DNA from: Fimbriimonadales bacterium
GTDB taxonomy: Bacteria; Armatimonadota; Fimbriimonadia; Fimbriimonadales; ATM1
Assembly: GCA_035559795.1 (NCBI GenBank)
Contig: DATMAR010000013.1
Span: forward strand, 1-64,000
Direction of reading: 5' to 3'
Length of the DNA stretch: 64,000 nt
The notes beneath the pieces were generated by a model. The model saw only the letters and a list, made by a program, of their open reading frames with translations, was not told the origin of the DNA and made no database searches. Shown here one piece after another: positions 35,638 to 44,798 of this stretch. Position 1 is the first letter of the stretch. Every line of letters begins with the position of its first letter. The position numbers and the translations under genes were made by a program.

Positions 35638-36183
35638 ATGACATTGAATCTATTGATTTTAGTACTTGTTTTCACAACCTCGAGTTTTTCGAGTATTCAG
35701 AATTGGACTTGGAAACGCTACGCATTCGGGAGTCCATCGCTAAGTATCGAACTGCCCACTCCCTCCGAGAAAACGAATCTCAAACTTTCGGAAGATATGA
35801 GTGCGAAAGTAAAAACCATAGAAACCTATCAGGTTTCATCATCGGGCTTATTCGTAATGATGTCTTTTTTAGAATATAAAGAAGGTGTGGTGACGGATGC
35901 AAAAAAAGCGGCGCAAGGTGCTATGGCGAATGTCCGGGCACAAGCGGGCTTGACGGATTTCACGGTGGAATACAAGGAACTGTCGATTTCAGGAAAACGA
36001 GCGGTTCAAGTGAAGGCAAGATATCGCAAAGGGACGACCCCTATGGGGTTTTCGGGTGTTTATATCGTCGAAGGTCAGAAACTTTGGCAGGTCAACCTGG
36101 GTTATGCGACTTCAGACCTAAAAGCCCAAGAGGCATCAGAAAGAATTCTTCGTTCTATTCGATTTATTCCCTCGAAATCCTGA
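35638..36183 (+). CDS. Small secreted hypothetical protein
   Basis: 181 residues. N-terminal signal (about 1-18: LLILVLVFTTSSFSS). The mature part, with FGSPSLSIELPTPSEKTNLK and GVYIVEGQKLWQVNLGYA, looks like a single mixed alpha/beta domain, similar in layout to small periplasmic proteins that protect or deliver lipoprotein substrates. No specific family assigned. It is followed after 37 bp by purF on the same strand, probably in one transcript. Confidence 0.6.
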   Translation: MTLNLLILVLVFTTSSFSSIQNWTWKRYAFGSPSLSIELPTPSEKTNLKLSEDMSAKVKTIETYQVSSSGLFVMMSFLEYKEGVVTDAKKAAQGAMANVRAQAGLTDFTVEYKELSISGKRAVQVKARYRKGTTPMGFSGVYIVEGQKLWQVNLGYATSDLKAQEASERILRSIRFIPSKS

Positions 36184-36220
36184 AAGCAGAAGCCTTTACG
36201 AAGTAAAATAATAAAGTATC

Positions 36221-37753
36221 GTGGTTCCTCTTTCCGTCCTTTACCCTGAGGATGATAGACCTAAGGAAGAGTGCGGGATTTTCGGTGTTTATGCACCTAA
36301 CCTCGAAGCAGCGCGTTTAACCTTCTTCGGTCTTTTTTCTTTGCAGCATCGTGGACAGGAATCTTGCGGGATTGCCGTCTCCGATGGCAGACGAGTTCGC
36401 ATGCATAAAGACATGGGGCTCGTGAGCCAAGTTTTCAACGAAGAAATTCTCAAAACTCTTCCCGGGCACATGGCTATAGGTCACACGCGCTATTCGACGA
36501 CGGGTTCGAGTGTCGTAAGGAATGCTCAACCGATTCTCAGTCGCACGGTTTATACCGGTGATTTGGCAGTTGCTCACAACGGAAATTTGATTAATGCCAA
36601 AGAACTGCGTGAAGAACTGGAAGCGAAAGGCGAAAAATTCAACACCACGAACGATAGCGAAGTTATCGCGAAACTTTTAGCGCGAGAAACCGAAACGGAT
36701 TTCGCTAAAGCCATAGCTAATGTGATGGCTCGCTTGCAAGGTGCATATAGCGTTGCCGTTCTCACGATAGACAGAATCGCGGCATTCCGAGATCCATACG
36801 GAGTACGCCCTTTGGTTTTAGGCGAGTTGGAAGGGGGGGGATATTGTGTGGCGAGCGAGACCTGCGCGTTTAATCCCGTAAAGGCAAAACTTTTACGTGA
36901 AATTCGTCCTGGAGAAATCGCTGTTGTGGATGCGAATGGTCCTCGAATCGTTCAAGGTCTTCCGATCGTTCGTCCTGCGCTTTGTATGTTCGAGTTCATC
37001 TACTTTGCTCGACCCGACAGCGTCATGTACGATACACGCCTTTATGTTGCACGGGAACGAATGGGAGAACAACTTGCGCGAGAGCATCCTGTGGAAGCAG
37101 ACCTCGTCATACCCGTCCCCGATACGGGTTACCCTGGTGCTATCGGTTACAGTCGTGTGAGCGGGATTCCATTCGGAGAGGGACTGATCAAGAGCCGCTA
37201 TATCCACAGGACGTTTATTCAGCCGGACCAGCGGATGCGCGAGATGGGGGTTCGCATGAAACTCCATCCTTTAGATGAAGCAATTCGTGGAAAAAGACTG
37301 GTTTTGGTAGACGATTCCATCGTTCGCGCGACGACGACGAAGCAAATCGTGCGGATGCTCTTCGAAAGCGGTGCGAAGGAAGTGCATGTGAGGATAACAG
37401 CCCCCCCTATCAAGTTTCCTTGCTACTACGGAATCGACATGGCATCGCGCGGAGAACTCGCCGCCGCGAAGTGGACCGAAGAAGAAATCAGAGAACGAAT
37501 TGGTGCCACCTCTTTGGGATATCTGAGCATTGACGGGGTCGTAAAGGCTGTGGGGCGGAAAAAGAATCGTTTTTGTCTCGCTTGCTTCAATGGAGATTAT
37601 CCGATTCCTGTTCCGGAAGAAGTGCGAAAAGACGTTTTCGAACGACCGAAAGTCGGGGCATTCGCAACGGTTACCACGAAGCAGACGTCGCTCCCCTTCG
37701 ATGAAATAGAAGCGGAAGACGGGGAAGTTTCGGTTGTCAAACAAACGTCCTGA
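36221..37753 (+). CDS. purF: Amidophosphoribosyltransferase
   Basis: 510 residues from a GTG start. The nucleophile is C18 in KEECGIFGVY, exposed after removal of the 17-residue propeptide. Glutaminase motif LFSLQHRGQESCGIA and the PRPP-binding loop RLVLVDDSIVRATTTKQIV are present. Cysteines expected for a 4Fe-4S cluster of the Bacillus-type enzyme are here: PALCMFEF, IKFPCYYGIDM and FCLACFNGDYP. First committed step of purine synthesis. A ferredoxin gene begins 5 bp after its stop. Confidence 0.95.
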   Translation: MVPLSVLYPEDDRPKEECGIFGVYAPNLEAARLTFFGLFSLQHRGQESCGIAVSDGRRVRMHKDMGLVSQVFNEEILKTLPGHMAIGHTRYSTTGSSVVRNAQPILSRTVYTGDLAVAHNGNLINAKELREELEAKGEKFNTTNDSEVIAKLLARETETDFAKAIANVMARLQGAYSVAVLTIDRIAAFRDPYGVRPLVLGELEGGGYCVASETCAFNPVKAKLLREIRPGEIAVVDANGPRIVQGLPIVRPALCMFEFIYFARPDSVMYDTRLYVARERMGEQLAREHPVEADLVIPVPDTGYPGAIGYSRVSGIPFGEGLIKSRYIHRTFIQPDQRMREMGVRMKLHPLDEAIRGKRLVLVDDSIVRATTTKQIVRMLFESGAKEVHVRITAPPIKFPCYYGIDMASRGELAAAKWTEEEIRERIGATSLGYLSIDGVVKAVGRKKNRFCLACFNGDYPIPVPEEVRKDVFERPKVGAFATVTTKQTSLPFDEIEAEDGEVSVVKQTS

Positions 37754-37758
37754 ATGGA

Positions 37759-38025
37759 ATGAACGAGGATATTCAAATTCGTAAAATCGGAAACCTTACG
37801 ATACGCATCAATAGGAGCGTATGCATCGGTAGTGCGAATTGCGTGAAGGTCGCTCCGGAGGTTTTCGAATTGGACGAAAAAAATCTCTGTACTTTCGTGA
37901 ACGAACCGGAAGCGATAGACGAAGAAAGACTGCTCGAGGCATGTGACGTTTGCCCCGTAGATGCCCTCGAGGCGAAAGACGAATCTGGCACGCTGCTCGT
38001 TCCGAAAAAAGCGACTCTATCTTAA
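37759..38025 (+). CDS. Ferredoxin, probably 3Fe-4S/4Fe-4S single-cluster type
   Basis: 88 residues. Cys pattern C22-x5-C28 (VCIGSANCVKVAPEVFELDE), then C62 and C65 in LEACDVCPVDALEA. The spacing and AP-x-VF element match the short bacterial 3Fe-4S (Fer4_15-like) ferredoxins used as electron donors to cytochromes P450 or other redox enzymes. It is translationally close to purF (5-bp gap), which itself carries a cluster, but a functional link is only inferred. No P450 is in the window. Confidence 0.8.
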   Translation: MNEDIQIRKIGNLTIRINRSVCIGSANCVKVAPEVFELDEKNLCTFVNEPEAIDEERLLEACDVCPVDALEAKDESGTLLVPKKATLS

Positions 38026-38186
38026 ATTCTTAGTAGCAGTAATTGCGGTTTCGCGACTAAATAAAGAGTTTCTGAAAAATCAGATCTCACGTTCGGCAAA
38101 AGTCTGCGTTTAATGCTGTTCTTATTCTTTTCTGCCTTTTCCTTATTTATTTTTCTGATCGAAAAAAGATAAAATTAATACGATTT

Positions 38187-38921
38187 ATGGCTGGTCATTC
38201 TAAATGGGCGAACATTAGGATTCGCAAATCGAAACAGGATGCGCTTCGAGGCATTCTGTTTACTAAATTGGCGCGTGAAATCACCGTTGCAGCGAAATTG
38301 GGTGGTCCCGACCCCGAAGCGAATCCACGCCTTCGCGTCGCTATTGCTAAAGCGCGCCAAAACAGAATGCCGAAGGAATCCATCGAGCGCGCCATCGAAA
38401 AAGCCACGAAAGGCGGGGAAGGAGCGAACTTAGAAGAAGCATGGTACGAAGGGAAAGGTCCGGGCGGAGTAGCAATCCTCGTCAAAGTCCTCACGGATAA
38501 TAAAAATCGCACCCTTCCCGAATTGCGCCATGCGTTTACAAAGGGGGGGGGAAGTTTGGTGCCGAACGGCTCGGTGAGTTGGCAATTCAAACAGCAAGGG
38601 GAAATCATGGTGCCTGTTCAAAGCGCTGACGAAGAAGCGCTTACGCTCGCGGCTTTGGAGGCTGGCGCGGAAGACGTCATTAAGGATAATGGCTACTACA
38701 CGATTATCACACCGGTAGAGGCATTTCATAAAGTTCGAGACGCTTTGGAAAAGCAAAACTACGAAATCGAATCCGCCGATTTGGCAATGAATCCGATTCA
38801 AAAAGTCGAGTTAAGTCGTGAGGATGCGCAAAAAGTGCTACGTCTTTTAGAGAGTTTAGAGGAACTGGAAGACGTACAAGATACCTATACCAATGCCGAA
38901 TTGCCGGACGATTTAGAATAA
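38187..38921 (+). CDS. yebC: YebC/PmpR family translational/transcriptional regulator
   Basis: 244 residues, the family norm. N-terminus AGHSKWANIRIRKSKQDALR, then GPDPEANPRLRVAIAKARQ, the MPKESIERAIEKATKG stretch and the GGVAILVKVLTDNKNRTLPE motif are the YebC signature. These proteins bind DNA as regulators in some bacteria and help ribosomes through proline stretches in others. A poly-Gly G9 run (38543-38551) encodes part of TKGGGSLVP. A rhomboid protease gene follows 16 bp later on the same strand. Confidence 0.9.
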   Translation: MAGHSKWANIRIRKSKQDALRGILFTKLAREITVAAKLGGPDPEANPRLRVAIAKARQNRMPKESIERAIEKATKGGEGANLEEAWYEGKGPGGVAILVKVLTDNKNRTLPELRHAFTKGGGSLVPNGSVSWQFKQQGEIMVPVQSADEEALTLAALEAGAEDVIKDNGYYTIITPVEAFHKVRDALEKQNYEIESADLAMNPIQKVELSREDAQKVLRLLESLEELEDVQDTYTNAELPDDLE

Positions 38922-38937
38922 AATCATTCGCACACGA

Positions 38938-40053
38938 ATGAGACCCCTTCCTTGGGTTACCTTTACTTTGATTCTTGCGCAGCTCGCTGTCGCTGCATTT
39001 ACTTTAGGAGACTCCGATGCCGCATATTCATGGGGTTTTATTCCGAAAGAGGGATTTCTCGAACGAACGGTTACGATATTCACTTCTTTATTCGTCCATG
39101 TTGACCCTATTCATTTATTGGGCAATTTATTGTTTTTAGCGGCAGTCGGACCCGTTGTCGAATCCGCGGCTGGCGCAATTCGATTCGGTGTCGTTTATCT
39201 TCTTTCCGGTATCTTCGGTGTTTTCGTTCATTCGATGATGGTTTTAGCCGCGCAACCCAATATCGCATCCGAACCGTTGATAGGAAGTAGTGCGGCGACA
39301 GTGGGTCTCATCGGCTATTCGTGGTTACGTTTTTACCGTTTTCGCGTTCCCGTCGCTCCGGGATGGAAAGTGCCAGTTTTCGTAATTGCAATCGTATGGG
39401 TTATTTTACAAGTCGCTGGTGGATTTTGGTCGAATATCCAACTCGGTTCAGAAAATTCCTATTGGTCGCATTTGGGGGGGTTCTTGATTGGGTTTTCTCT
39501 GGCGATACTCTTCGGCGCAAGAAAAGCAGCGTTAGAAGAAAGTTATGCGCCAGTGCTGGAAGAAGCACGCACCCGCTCACCGCAGGCATTAATCAACGCA
39601 GCAAAGGAAATTTTAACTCAAAACCCCGACTCCCTCTTTGCTCTTAAAGCACTCGCTGAAGGGTTCCTTGCGCAAAACGACCATGAGGAAGCGCTGAAAG
39701 CGCTCGAAAAAATGTTGGATAAAGATCCGCTTTACGAAAATGCTTTCGCTGTGAAAAAAATCAGCGAACTTCGGGGATGGGAAAGAATTCCCTCAGTTCG
39801 CAGGCTTCGAATTGCGGAGCAATTGTTACCTTCTCAGCCCGAAGTGGCAGAACATATTCTGCAGAGCATACTGCGAGAAAGTCGAGATGCGACAACCGTC
39901 CATGCTCTTGCGATGATGTTGGACATCGTTGCAAAATCCGACCCGACATCCGCCCGCCATTATGCATCCGAACTGGAGAAACATTTTCCTTTCAGTCCCG
40001 TCACAGAAATTGCGCGTTCGAAGTATCCCGAATTATTCCTTCGCAAGGCGTAA
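38938..40053 (+). CDS. Rhomboid-family intramembrane serine protease with TPR tail
   Basis: 371 residues. About six membrane segments in the first 210 residues. Conserved rhomboid elements: HVDPIHLLGNLLFLAAVGP, the catalytic Ser in LIGSSAATVGLIG and the catalytic His in YWSHLGGFLIGF. The C-terminal 150 residues form tetratricopeptide-like helices (e.g. NDHEEALKALEKMLDKDPLY). Cleaves membrane-anchored substrates within the inner membrane; substrate unknown. Convergent with the minus-strand iron-permease-family gene, 4 bp from its stop. Confidence 0.85.
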   Translation: MRPLPWVTFTLILAQLAVAAFTLGDSDAAYSWGFIPKEGFLERTVTIFTSLFVHVDPIHLLGNLLFLAAVGPVVESAAGAIRFGVVYLLSGIFGVFVHSMMVLAAQPNIASEPLIGSSAATVGLIGYSWLRFYRFRVPVAPGWKVPVFVIAIVWVILQVAGGFWSNIQLGSENSYWSHLGGFLIGFSLAILFGARKAALEESYAPVLEEARTRSPQALINAAKEILTQNPDSLFALKALAEGFLAQNDHEEALKALEKMLDKDPLYENAFAVKKISELRGWERIPSVRRLRIAEQLLPSQPEVAEHILQSILRESRDATTVHALAMMLDIVAKSDPTSARHYASELEKHFPFSPVTEIARSKYPELFLRKA

Positions 40054-40057
40054 GCTT

Positions 40058-40507
40058 TTAAATTTCTGGTGTACCTATATCCGCTTTCCCCGATTTAATC
40101 TCCTCTCTCGCTTTGCGAGCTAATTCTTCGTACAGTTGTTGGAATTTTTCTAAAATGTTCATGTCCAATTCTTCTAAATCGAGGAGAGAGTTGTGCGCTC
40201 CTTTCGTAGCACGAAGGAGCTCATCCAGTTTAATTTGCATCGCTGCGGTGTCCCGCATTTGGGTGTTCTGAATGATAAACACCATGAGAAACGTGATGAT
40301 TGTGGTCGCGGTATTAATGACCAACTGCCAAGTGTCACTAAATCTGAACATAGGTCCTGTAATTAACCAAATTAAAATAATTGCTAAGGCTATTAAAAAA
40401 GCGAACGGATGCCCCGTCCAGCGCGAAGCCCATTTCGCGAAACGAGAAAACCATGTAGTCGAGACCACAAGATTTTGGATACTACTTTGACTGGATTTGC
40501 TTTTCAT
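40058..40507 (-). CDS. Low-affinity iron permease-family membrane protein
   Basis: 149 residues. Starts with a cytoplasmic stretch, then two membrane segments (about 35-53 and 60-82) around the family signature RWTGHPFAFLIALAIILIW, and QNTQMRDTAAMQIKLDELLRA before a helical cytoplasmic tail. Bacterial members resemble the yeast low-affinity Fe transporter region only in this core; transport of iron is not shown. It is read 18 bp after the FAD oxidoreductase gene on the same strand, probably as an operon. Confidence 0.75.
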   Translation of the reverse strand: MKSKSSQSSIQNLVVSTTWFSRFAKWASRWTGHPFAFLIALAIILIWLITGPMFRFSDTWQLVINTATTIITFLMVFIIQNTQMRDTAAMQIKLDELLRATKGAHNSLLDLEELDMNILEKFQQLYEELARKAREEIKSGKADIGTPEI

Positions 40508-40525
40508 TTCTGCACCTCTGTTTAG

Positions 40526-41770
40526 TTAGGTAAGTAAGGATTCGAACTTGGTGATATCGAACTCTCTCTTTTCCAATTCTTGTTCCAGAGGAGTTGCGTA
40601 TGCACCTTGGAGCACGAGTCGTTCGAAGAGTTCGCTCAGCGGTTCTTGTTCTTTGTAATCTTTTCGTAAATCTATAACTCCGTCAATTTTTCCATCTCCG
40701 AAAAGGAACACTTCTGTTAAAACGGATGCATTCGCATCCCCGAATAAATAAGATTTTGCTGCTCTCTCTGGATATCCTCGCAATATCATCGAAAGTTCTC
40801 CGACATCGCTGAAGAAATAAGGGACCATTTTATAGTCGTTCGTTTCTCCAGCCATACAACGTCCTGCATGCTCGCCGGTCCATTTTGCATGAAGATGATG
40901 TTCTGCGCTGTATGTCCCTTTGCAAATAACGTCATCGAAATACGCGACATCACCTGCGACCCATATGTCTGCATCGCTCGTTCTTAAGGTCGAATCAGCC
41001 AATACACCTTTTTCATCCGTCGGAAGCCCCGCTCGCTTCGCGATGTCGAGGTTTTTTTCGATACCGATACCAGCGATAATCATATCCGCATTCATCAACC
41101 GTCCGGATTTGGTTTCCACTGCCCCATCCTTTACGCGTGAAACTGTATCCTGTGTGATAACTTCACAGCCAATCTCTTGTAAATACTTCTGTATCGCAGC
41201 AGCGATATTCTTCGATGGAAATCGAGCCCAAAGCATCGGTCCTGCTTCGACGATGGTAACTTCCAGTCCGCGTTTTCGTAAAGATGCCGCGACTTCTGCT
41301 CCAATGTATCCACCTCCTATAATTACTGCGACCTTTGCCGATTTCGATGCCTCTCGAATTTTTTCACTGTCCGATGCAGTTCGCAAAAGCATGATCCTTT
41401 CTGAGCCTTCTACAGGAATCGGCTTCGGAGAAGAACCCAACGCATAAAGAAGTTTGTTGTATATGATTTCTTCACCTGTTTCCAATGCAACGCGGTGGTT
41501 TTCGCGGTCTAATGCCACCGCTTTGGTGTTCAAAATCAAATCAATATTGTTGTCTTTGTAAAAAGAATCCTCTTTCGCGCTCGCATCCTCTGGTTTCATC
41601 TCGTCATTCGTTAGAAATCCTTTCGAAAAAGGCGGACGGTCATAGGGTGGAAATTTATCTGCGCTGACGATTCCCATCGAGGATTCTTTATCGAGTTCTC
41701 TTATAGAGCCAGCGGCATATCCGCAACTCGTCCCTCCCCCTAAGAGAAGATAGTCGTATGAACGTGCCAT
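40526..41770 (-). CDS. FAD-dependent pyridine nucleotide-disulphide oxidoreductase (ferredoxin reductase/AIF-like)
   Basis: 414 residues. N-terminal FAD motif YDYLLLGGGTSCGYAAGSIR, a PFSKGFL substrate-side motif, and the NAD(P) motif VIIGGGYIGAEVAASLRKRG at about 145-165. A conserved ADIWVAGDVAYF segment binds FAD near the end. It groups with rubredoxin/ferredoxin reductases and apoptosis-inducing-factor-like proteins. No redox-active CxxC is present. It may supply electrons from NAD(P)H to a ferredoxin; the ferredoxin at 37759 is a candidate partner by proximity only. Confidence 0.8.
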   Translation of the reverse strand: MARSYDYLLLGGGTSCGYAAGSIRELDKESSMGIVSADKFPPYDRPPFSKGFLTNDEMKPEDASAKEDSFYKDNNIDLILNTKAVALDRENHRVALETGEEIIYNKLLYALGSSPKPIPVEGSERIMLLRTASDSEKIREASKSAKVAVIIGGGYIGAEVAASLRKRGLEVTIVEAGPMLWARFPSKNIAAAIQKYLQEIGCEVITQDTVSRVKDGAVETKSGRLMNADMIIAGIGIEKNLDIAKRAGLPTDEKGVLADSTLRTSDADIWVAGDVAYFDDVICKGTYSAEHHLHAKWTGEHAGRCMAGETNDYKMVPYFFSDVGELSMILRGYPERAAKSYLFGDANASVLTEVFLFGDGKIDGVIDLRKDYKEQEPLSELFERLVLQGAYATPLEQELEKREFDITKFESLLT

Positions 41771-41882
41771 TGTGATCCTCCTTTTGTCTTTTTAAATCCG
41801 ACTCATTAAGTATGCAACAATCTTATCGAATATGCAAAACTATCACGAAACTTGAGAGAATTTTCGAAAGAAAAAGTTCTTC

Positions 41883-42851
41883 GTGAGTGTTTTACAAGTC
41901 TCGAATCTCCATATCGCTTTCGGAAATGTTGAAGTCGTCCGAGGCGTCTCCTTTTCTCTCGAAAAGGGCGAAACTCTCGGAATCGTAGGAGAATCAGGTT
42001 GCGGAAAGACCGTAACGGGCCTTGCCATCATGCGCTTACTCCCTCCCAACGGGAGAATCACCGCAGGAAGCGTGCTTTTCGAAGGCAAAGAACTGACCAC
42101 CCTCCCAGAACACGAAATGCGGAAAATTCGTGGGGGAGATATCGCGATGGTTTTCCAAGACCCTTTTACGAGCCTAAACCCAGCCATGCGAGTAGGCGAC
42201 CAAATCGCTGAGGCGATTGTTCTTCATCAAGATAAAACTTGGCGAGAGGCAAGAAAACAAGCAGTAGAAGAACTTCGCGCTGTGAAAGTCCCCGCACCGG
42301 AAAGCACGGCGAATAAATATCCGCACCAACTCAGCGGTGGACAGCGACAAAGAGTGATGATTGCCATTGCTTTTGCGTGTCGTCCGAAAATCCTCGTTGC
42401 AGACGAGCCGACCACCGCTTTAGACGTTACATTACAAGCACAAATTCTTACTTTATTAAAAGAACTTCAAGAAAAATACGGAACAGCGGTGATTTTGATT
42501 TCGCACGATATCGGCGTAGTGGGCACGGTCGCTAATCGCATCGCCGTTTACTATGCTGGAAAAATCGTAGAAATGGGTTCTGCGGAAAACGTTCTACGAT
42601 TTCCGAAACATCCATACACGCAAGGATTATTGGGTTCGCTTCCGAGCGGAAAAGAACGACTCGCTTCGATTCCGGGTCAGCCCCCCGATATGGCGAATTT
42701 GGGAAAAGGATGCAGTTTTGCACCACGCTGTTCTTATCGTTTTTCGCCTTGCGACATAGAACCGGATTTAATCCCGCAAGATAGTCTGCATCGTGCTGCA
42801 TGCTGGTTATTAGACCCAACTGCCGCTACGGAAAAAATTGCATCCAAATAG
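41883..42851 (+). CDS. Oligopeptide ABC transporter ATP-binding protein (OppD-like)
   Basis: 322 residues from a GTG start. Walker A GESGCGKTVTG, signature LSGGQRQRVMIA, Walker B ILVADEPTTALD and the switch His (ISHDIG) are complete. The C-terminal CSFAPRCSYRFSPC is the Cys-containing extension typical of oligopeptide/dipeptide ATPases (OppD/DppD). Pairs with the next gene as a heterodimer that powers peptide or nickel/antibiotic import. No permease or substrate-binding gene is nearby, so the transport partner is encoded elsewhere. The stop overlaps the start of the next gene. Confidence 0.9.
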   Translation: MSVLQVSNLHIAFGNVEVVRGVSFSLEKGETLGIVGESGCGKTVTGLAIMRLLPPNGRITAGSVLFEGKELTTLPEHEMRKIRGGDIAMVFQDPFTSLNPAMRVGDQIAEAIVLHQDKTWREARKQAVEELRAVKVPAPESTANKYPHQLSGGQRQRVMIAIAFACRPKILVADEPTTALDVTLQAQILTLLKELQEKYGTAVILISHDIGVVGTVANRIAVYYAGKIVEMGSAENVLRFPKHPYTQGLLGSLPSGKERLASIPGQPPDMANLGKGCSFAPRCSYRFSPCDIEPDLIPQDSLHRAACWLLDPTAATEKIASK

Positions 42852-43836
42852 CGATTCCATGGAGAAGATTATTTTGGAAGTTAAAGATGCTGTCGTGGAA
42901 TACCATGTTCCTGGGGGGGTTATTCGTGCGGTAGACGGCGTTTCTTTTGAATTGCAGGCTGGCGAAACTCTTGCCGTCGTCGGTGAATCCGGTTGCGGAA
43001 AGACCACGTTGGCAAAAGCCATTCTGGGTTTAGAACCTATCGCTTCCGGTCAAATAAAGGTTTTAGACGAGAAAGTCACGGATGATTTGCAAGGCCTCGC
43101 GATGCGGGTGGGAATCGTTTGGCAAGACCCTTATGCGAGTCTCGACCCGCGTTGGCGAATCGGTCGCTCGATTGCAGAACCATTGATCTTGCATCGAAAA
43201 GAATTGCTCGAGAAGGAAGGTAAAGGAAGCGGCGAATTCATCGAGCATCGAGTAAATGAAATTATGCTTCAAGTGGGCTTAGATCCCGCTTTGAAATCTC
43301 GTTATCCTCACCAACTTTCCGGAGGACAAAGGCAGCGCGTTGCCATTGCGAGGGCTTTAGTTCTCAACCCCCCCTTAGTCTTGTGCGATGAACCGACTGC
43401 TGCATTAGACCTTTCGATTCGCGCGCAGATATTGAATCTATTGAAGGAGTTGCAAGCGAAATTGCATTGCGCTTATCTATATATTTCCCACGACCTGACG
43501 ACCGTGCGTTTCATAGCCGATAGAGTCGCTGTAATGTATTTGGGACGTATCGTAGAGATGGGTGAAACGGAAGAAGTTTTCGAGCAACCGCGACATCCAT
43601 ATACACGCGCGTTATTGGATTCTGCACCGACATTAGCACGTTTAGGAAAACTTCCTGCTGTTTTGCATGGAGAAATTCCCGACCCGCGTGAACGAATCGA
43701 GGGTTGTCGCTTCAAAACGAGATGTCCACGCAAAGGAACACCTTGTGAAACGATAGACCCCCCGATTACACAGGAAGGGGGAAGAAGTTATTTCTGTCAT
43801 TTCCCTTTAATGGGTTCTCATGAAACGATTTCTTGA
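42838..43836 (+). CDS. Oligopeptide ABC transporter ATP-binding protein (OppF-like)
   Basis: 332 residues if the TTG at 42838 is used (overlapping the previous gene by 14 bp), or 325 from the ATG at 42859, which I consider equally likely. Walker A GESGCGKTTLA, signature LSGGQRQRVAIA, Walker B LVLCDEPTAALD and ISHDLTTV are intact; the C-terminal CRFKTRCPRKGTPC matches the OppF/DppF tail. Partner of the preceding ATPase. Confidence 0.9.
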   Translation: MHPNSDSMEKIILEVKDAVVEYHVPGGVIRAVDGVSFELQAGETLAVVGESGCGKTTLAKAILGLEPIASGQIKVLDEKVTDDLQGLAMRVGIVWQDPYASLDPRWRIGRSIAEPLILHRKELLEKEGKGSGEFIEHRVNEIMLQVGLDPALKSRYPHQLSGGQRQRVAIARALVLNPPLVLCDEPTAALDLSIRAQILNLLKELQAKLHCAYLYISHDLTTVRFIADRVAVMYLGRIVEMGETEEVFEQPRHPYTRALLDSAPTLARLGKLPAVLHGEIPDPRERIEGCRFKTRCPRKGTPCETIDPPITQEGGRSYFCHFPLMGSHETIS

Positions 43837-44224
43837 AATCGGTATTGTATTTTTCTTCATCCTTTGTTTTATTTCTTTCCAATTAGGTGTTCCCCTTTTC
43901 GCATTCGTTTTCTTTATCGTTGGCATCGCTCTTACGACATTCTACTTAAACCTCAAAAGGGGGGGACATCCCATGTTCGGAAGGCAATGCCTGCTCGTAT
44001 TCGTAGAAAACAAATGGCGTGAAGACCATGGCCGCATGATGCACAGCATAGAGGAGGACACGGAAACTACTCGTTATCTTTGCAAACTAATTTTGCAAGA
44101 CGGGCGAAAAATCGAAGTCGAAACGAATCGTATAGTATGGGAAAAATGCCCGGAAGGGGCTATGGGATACGCCACCTTGCAGGGGGAATGGATGGGAGAT
44201 TTCGTCTTCGTACCCAAACGTTAA
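43820..44224 (+). CDS. Small membrane protein of unknown function
   Basis: 134 residues. Two N-terminal membrane segments (about 5-22 and 26-46) are followed by a soluble cytoplasmic or periplasmic domain of about 85 residues (CLLVFVENKWREDHGRMMHS; GATLQGEWMGDFVFVP-like ending ATLQGEWMGDFVFVPKR). It overlaps the end of the OppF-like gene by 17 bp in another frame, so it is probably translated from the same mRNA. No family recognised. Confidence 0.6.
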   Translation: MKRFLEIGIVFFFILCFISFQLGVPLFAFVFFIVGIALTTFYLNLKRGGHPMFGRQCLLVFVENKWREDHGRMMHSIEEDTETTRYLCKLILQDGRKIEVETNRIVWEKCPEGAMGYATLQGEWMGDFVFVPKR

Positions 44225-44329
44225 AAAATTTTTTTCTACAAAAAAAATTAGTTTTTTTGCAGGGCTATCGCATTATAAAAGCGCGTTAGGAAATCTTTTC
44301 GTATTGCTAGGAAACGGTTCTGCGAAAAG

Positions 44330-44749
44330 TTAAAAACCGCCGCAGCCGCCACAGCCGCCGGTAGGAGTATCCAAACCTTCCAGAGTTTCTTCTCCCGGCG
44401 CAAAGGATGAACCGCAACCGCAGGTTTTAATGGCGTTGGGATTTTCTATCTTGAACCCACCACCTAAAGAGTCTTCCACGAAATCGACTTGCGAACCGGC
44501 CATGTATTTCAGGCTGAGTTGGTCAACGAAAATCTTTACGTCCGAATGATAGAAAACCTCGTCGGTCTCTTCGGGCTCTCCGTCATCCAGCGCCATTCCG
44601 TAGGTGAGCCCGGAGCAGCCACCACCGGCTACCCAAACGCGTAAAGCGGCCTCCGGCTTTTCTTGTTCTGCCAAAAGAGCCTTTATTTCGGTTGCCGCAC
44701 GTTCCGTGAGCGTAATCGGGGAGGTTTGAATGTCGCTTTTGTTCACCAT
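44330..44749 (-). CDS. Iron-sulfur cluster carrier of the HesB/IscA/ErpA family
   Basis: 139 residues. Conserved Cys: GGCSGLTYGM, then CGCGSSF, the three-Cys pattern that binds an Fe or Fe-S cluster. The C-terminal FAPGEETLEGLDTPTGGCGG-type tail adds a Gly/Cys-rich extension (CGGCGGF) beyond the usual ~107-120 residues. It is an A-type carrier for cluster transfer to target proteins; the locus does not tell which member (IscA, ErpA or SufA) it is. Followed on the minus strand by no further gene of the pathway. Confidence 0.85.
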   Translation of the reverse strand: MVNKSDIQTSPITLTERAATEIKALLAEQEKPEAALRVWVAGGGCSGLTYGMALDDGEPEETDEVFYHSDVKIFVDQLSLKYMAGSQVDFVEDSLGGGFKIENPNAIKTCGCGSSFAPGEETLEGLDTPTGGCGGCGGF

Positions 44750-44798
44750 GCTTTATTTCCTTATGAAATATTACCTGAAAAAGGTGCTGTCTTTAGGG

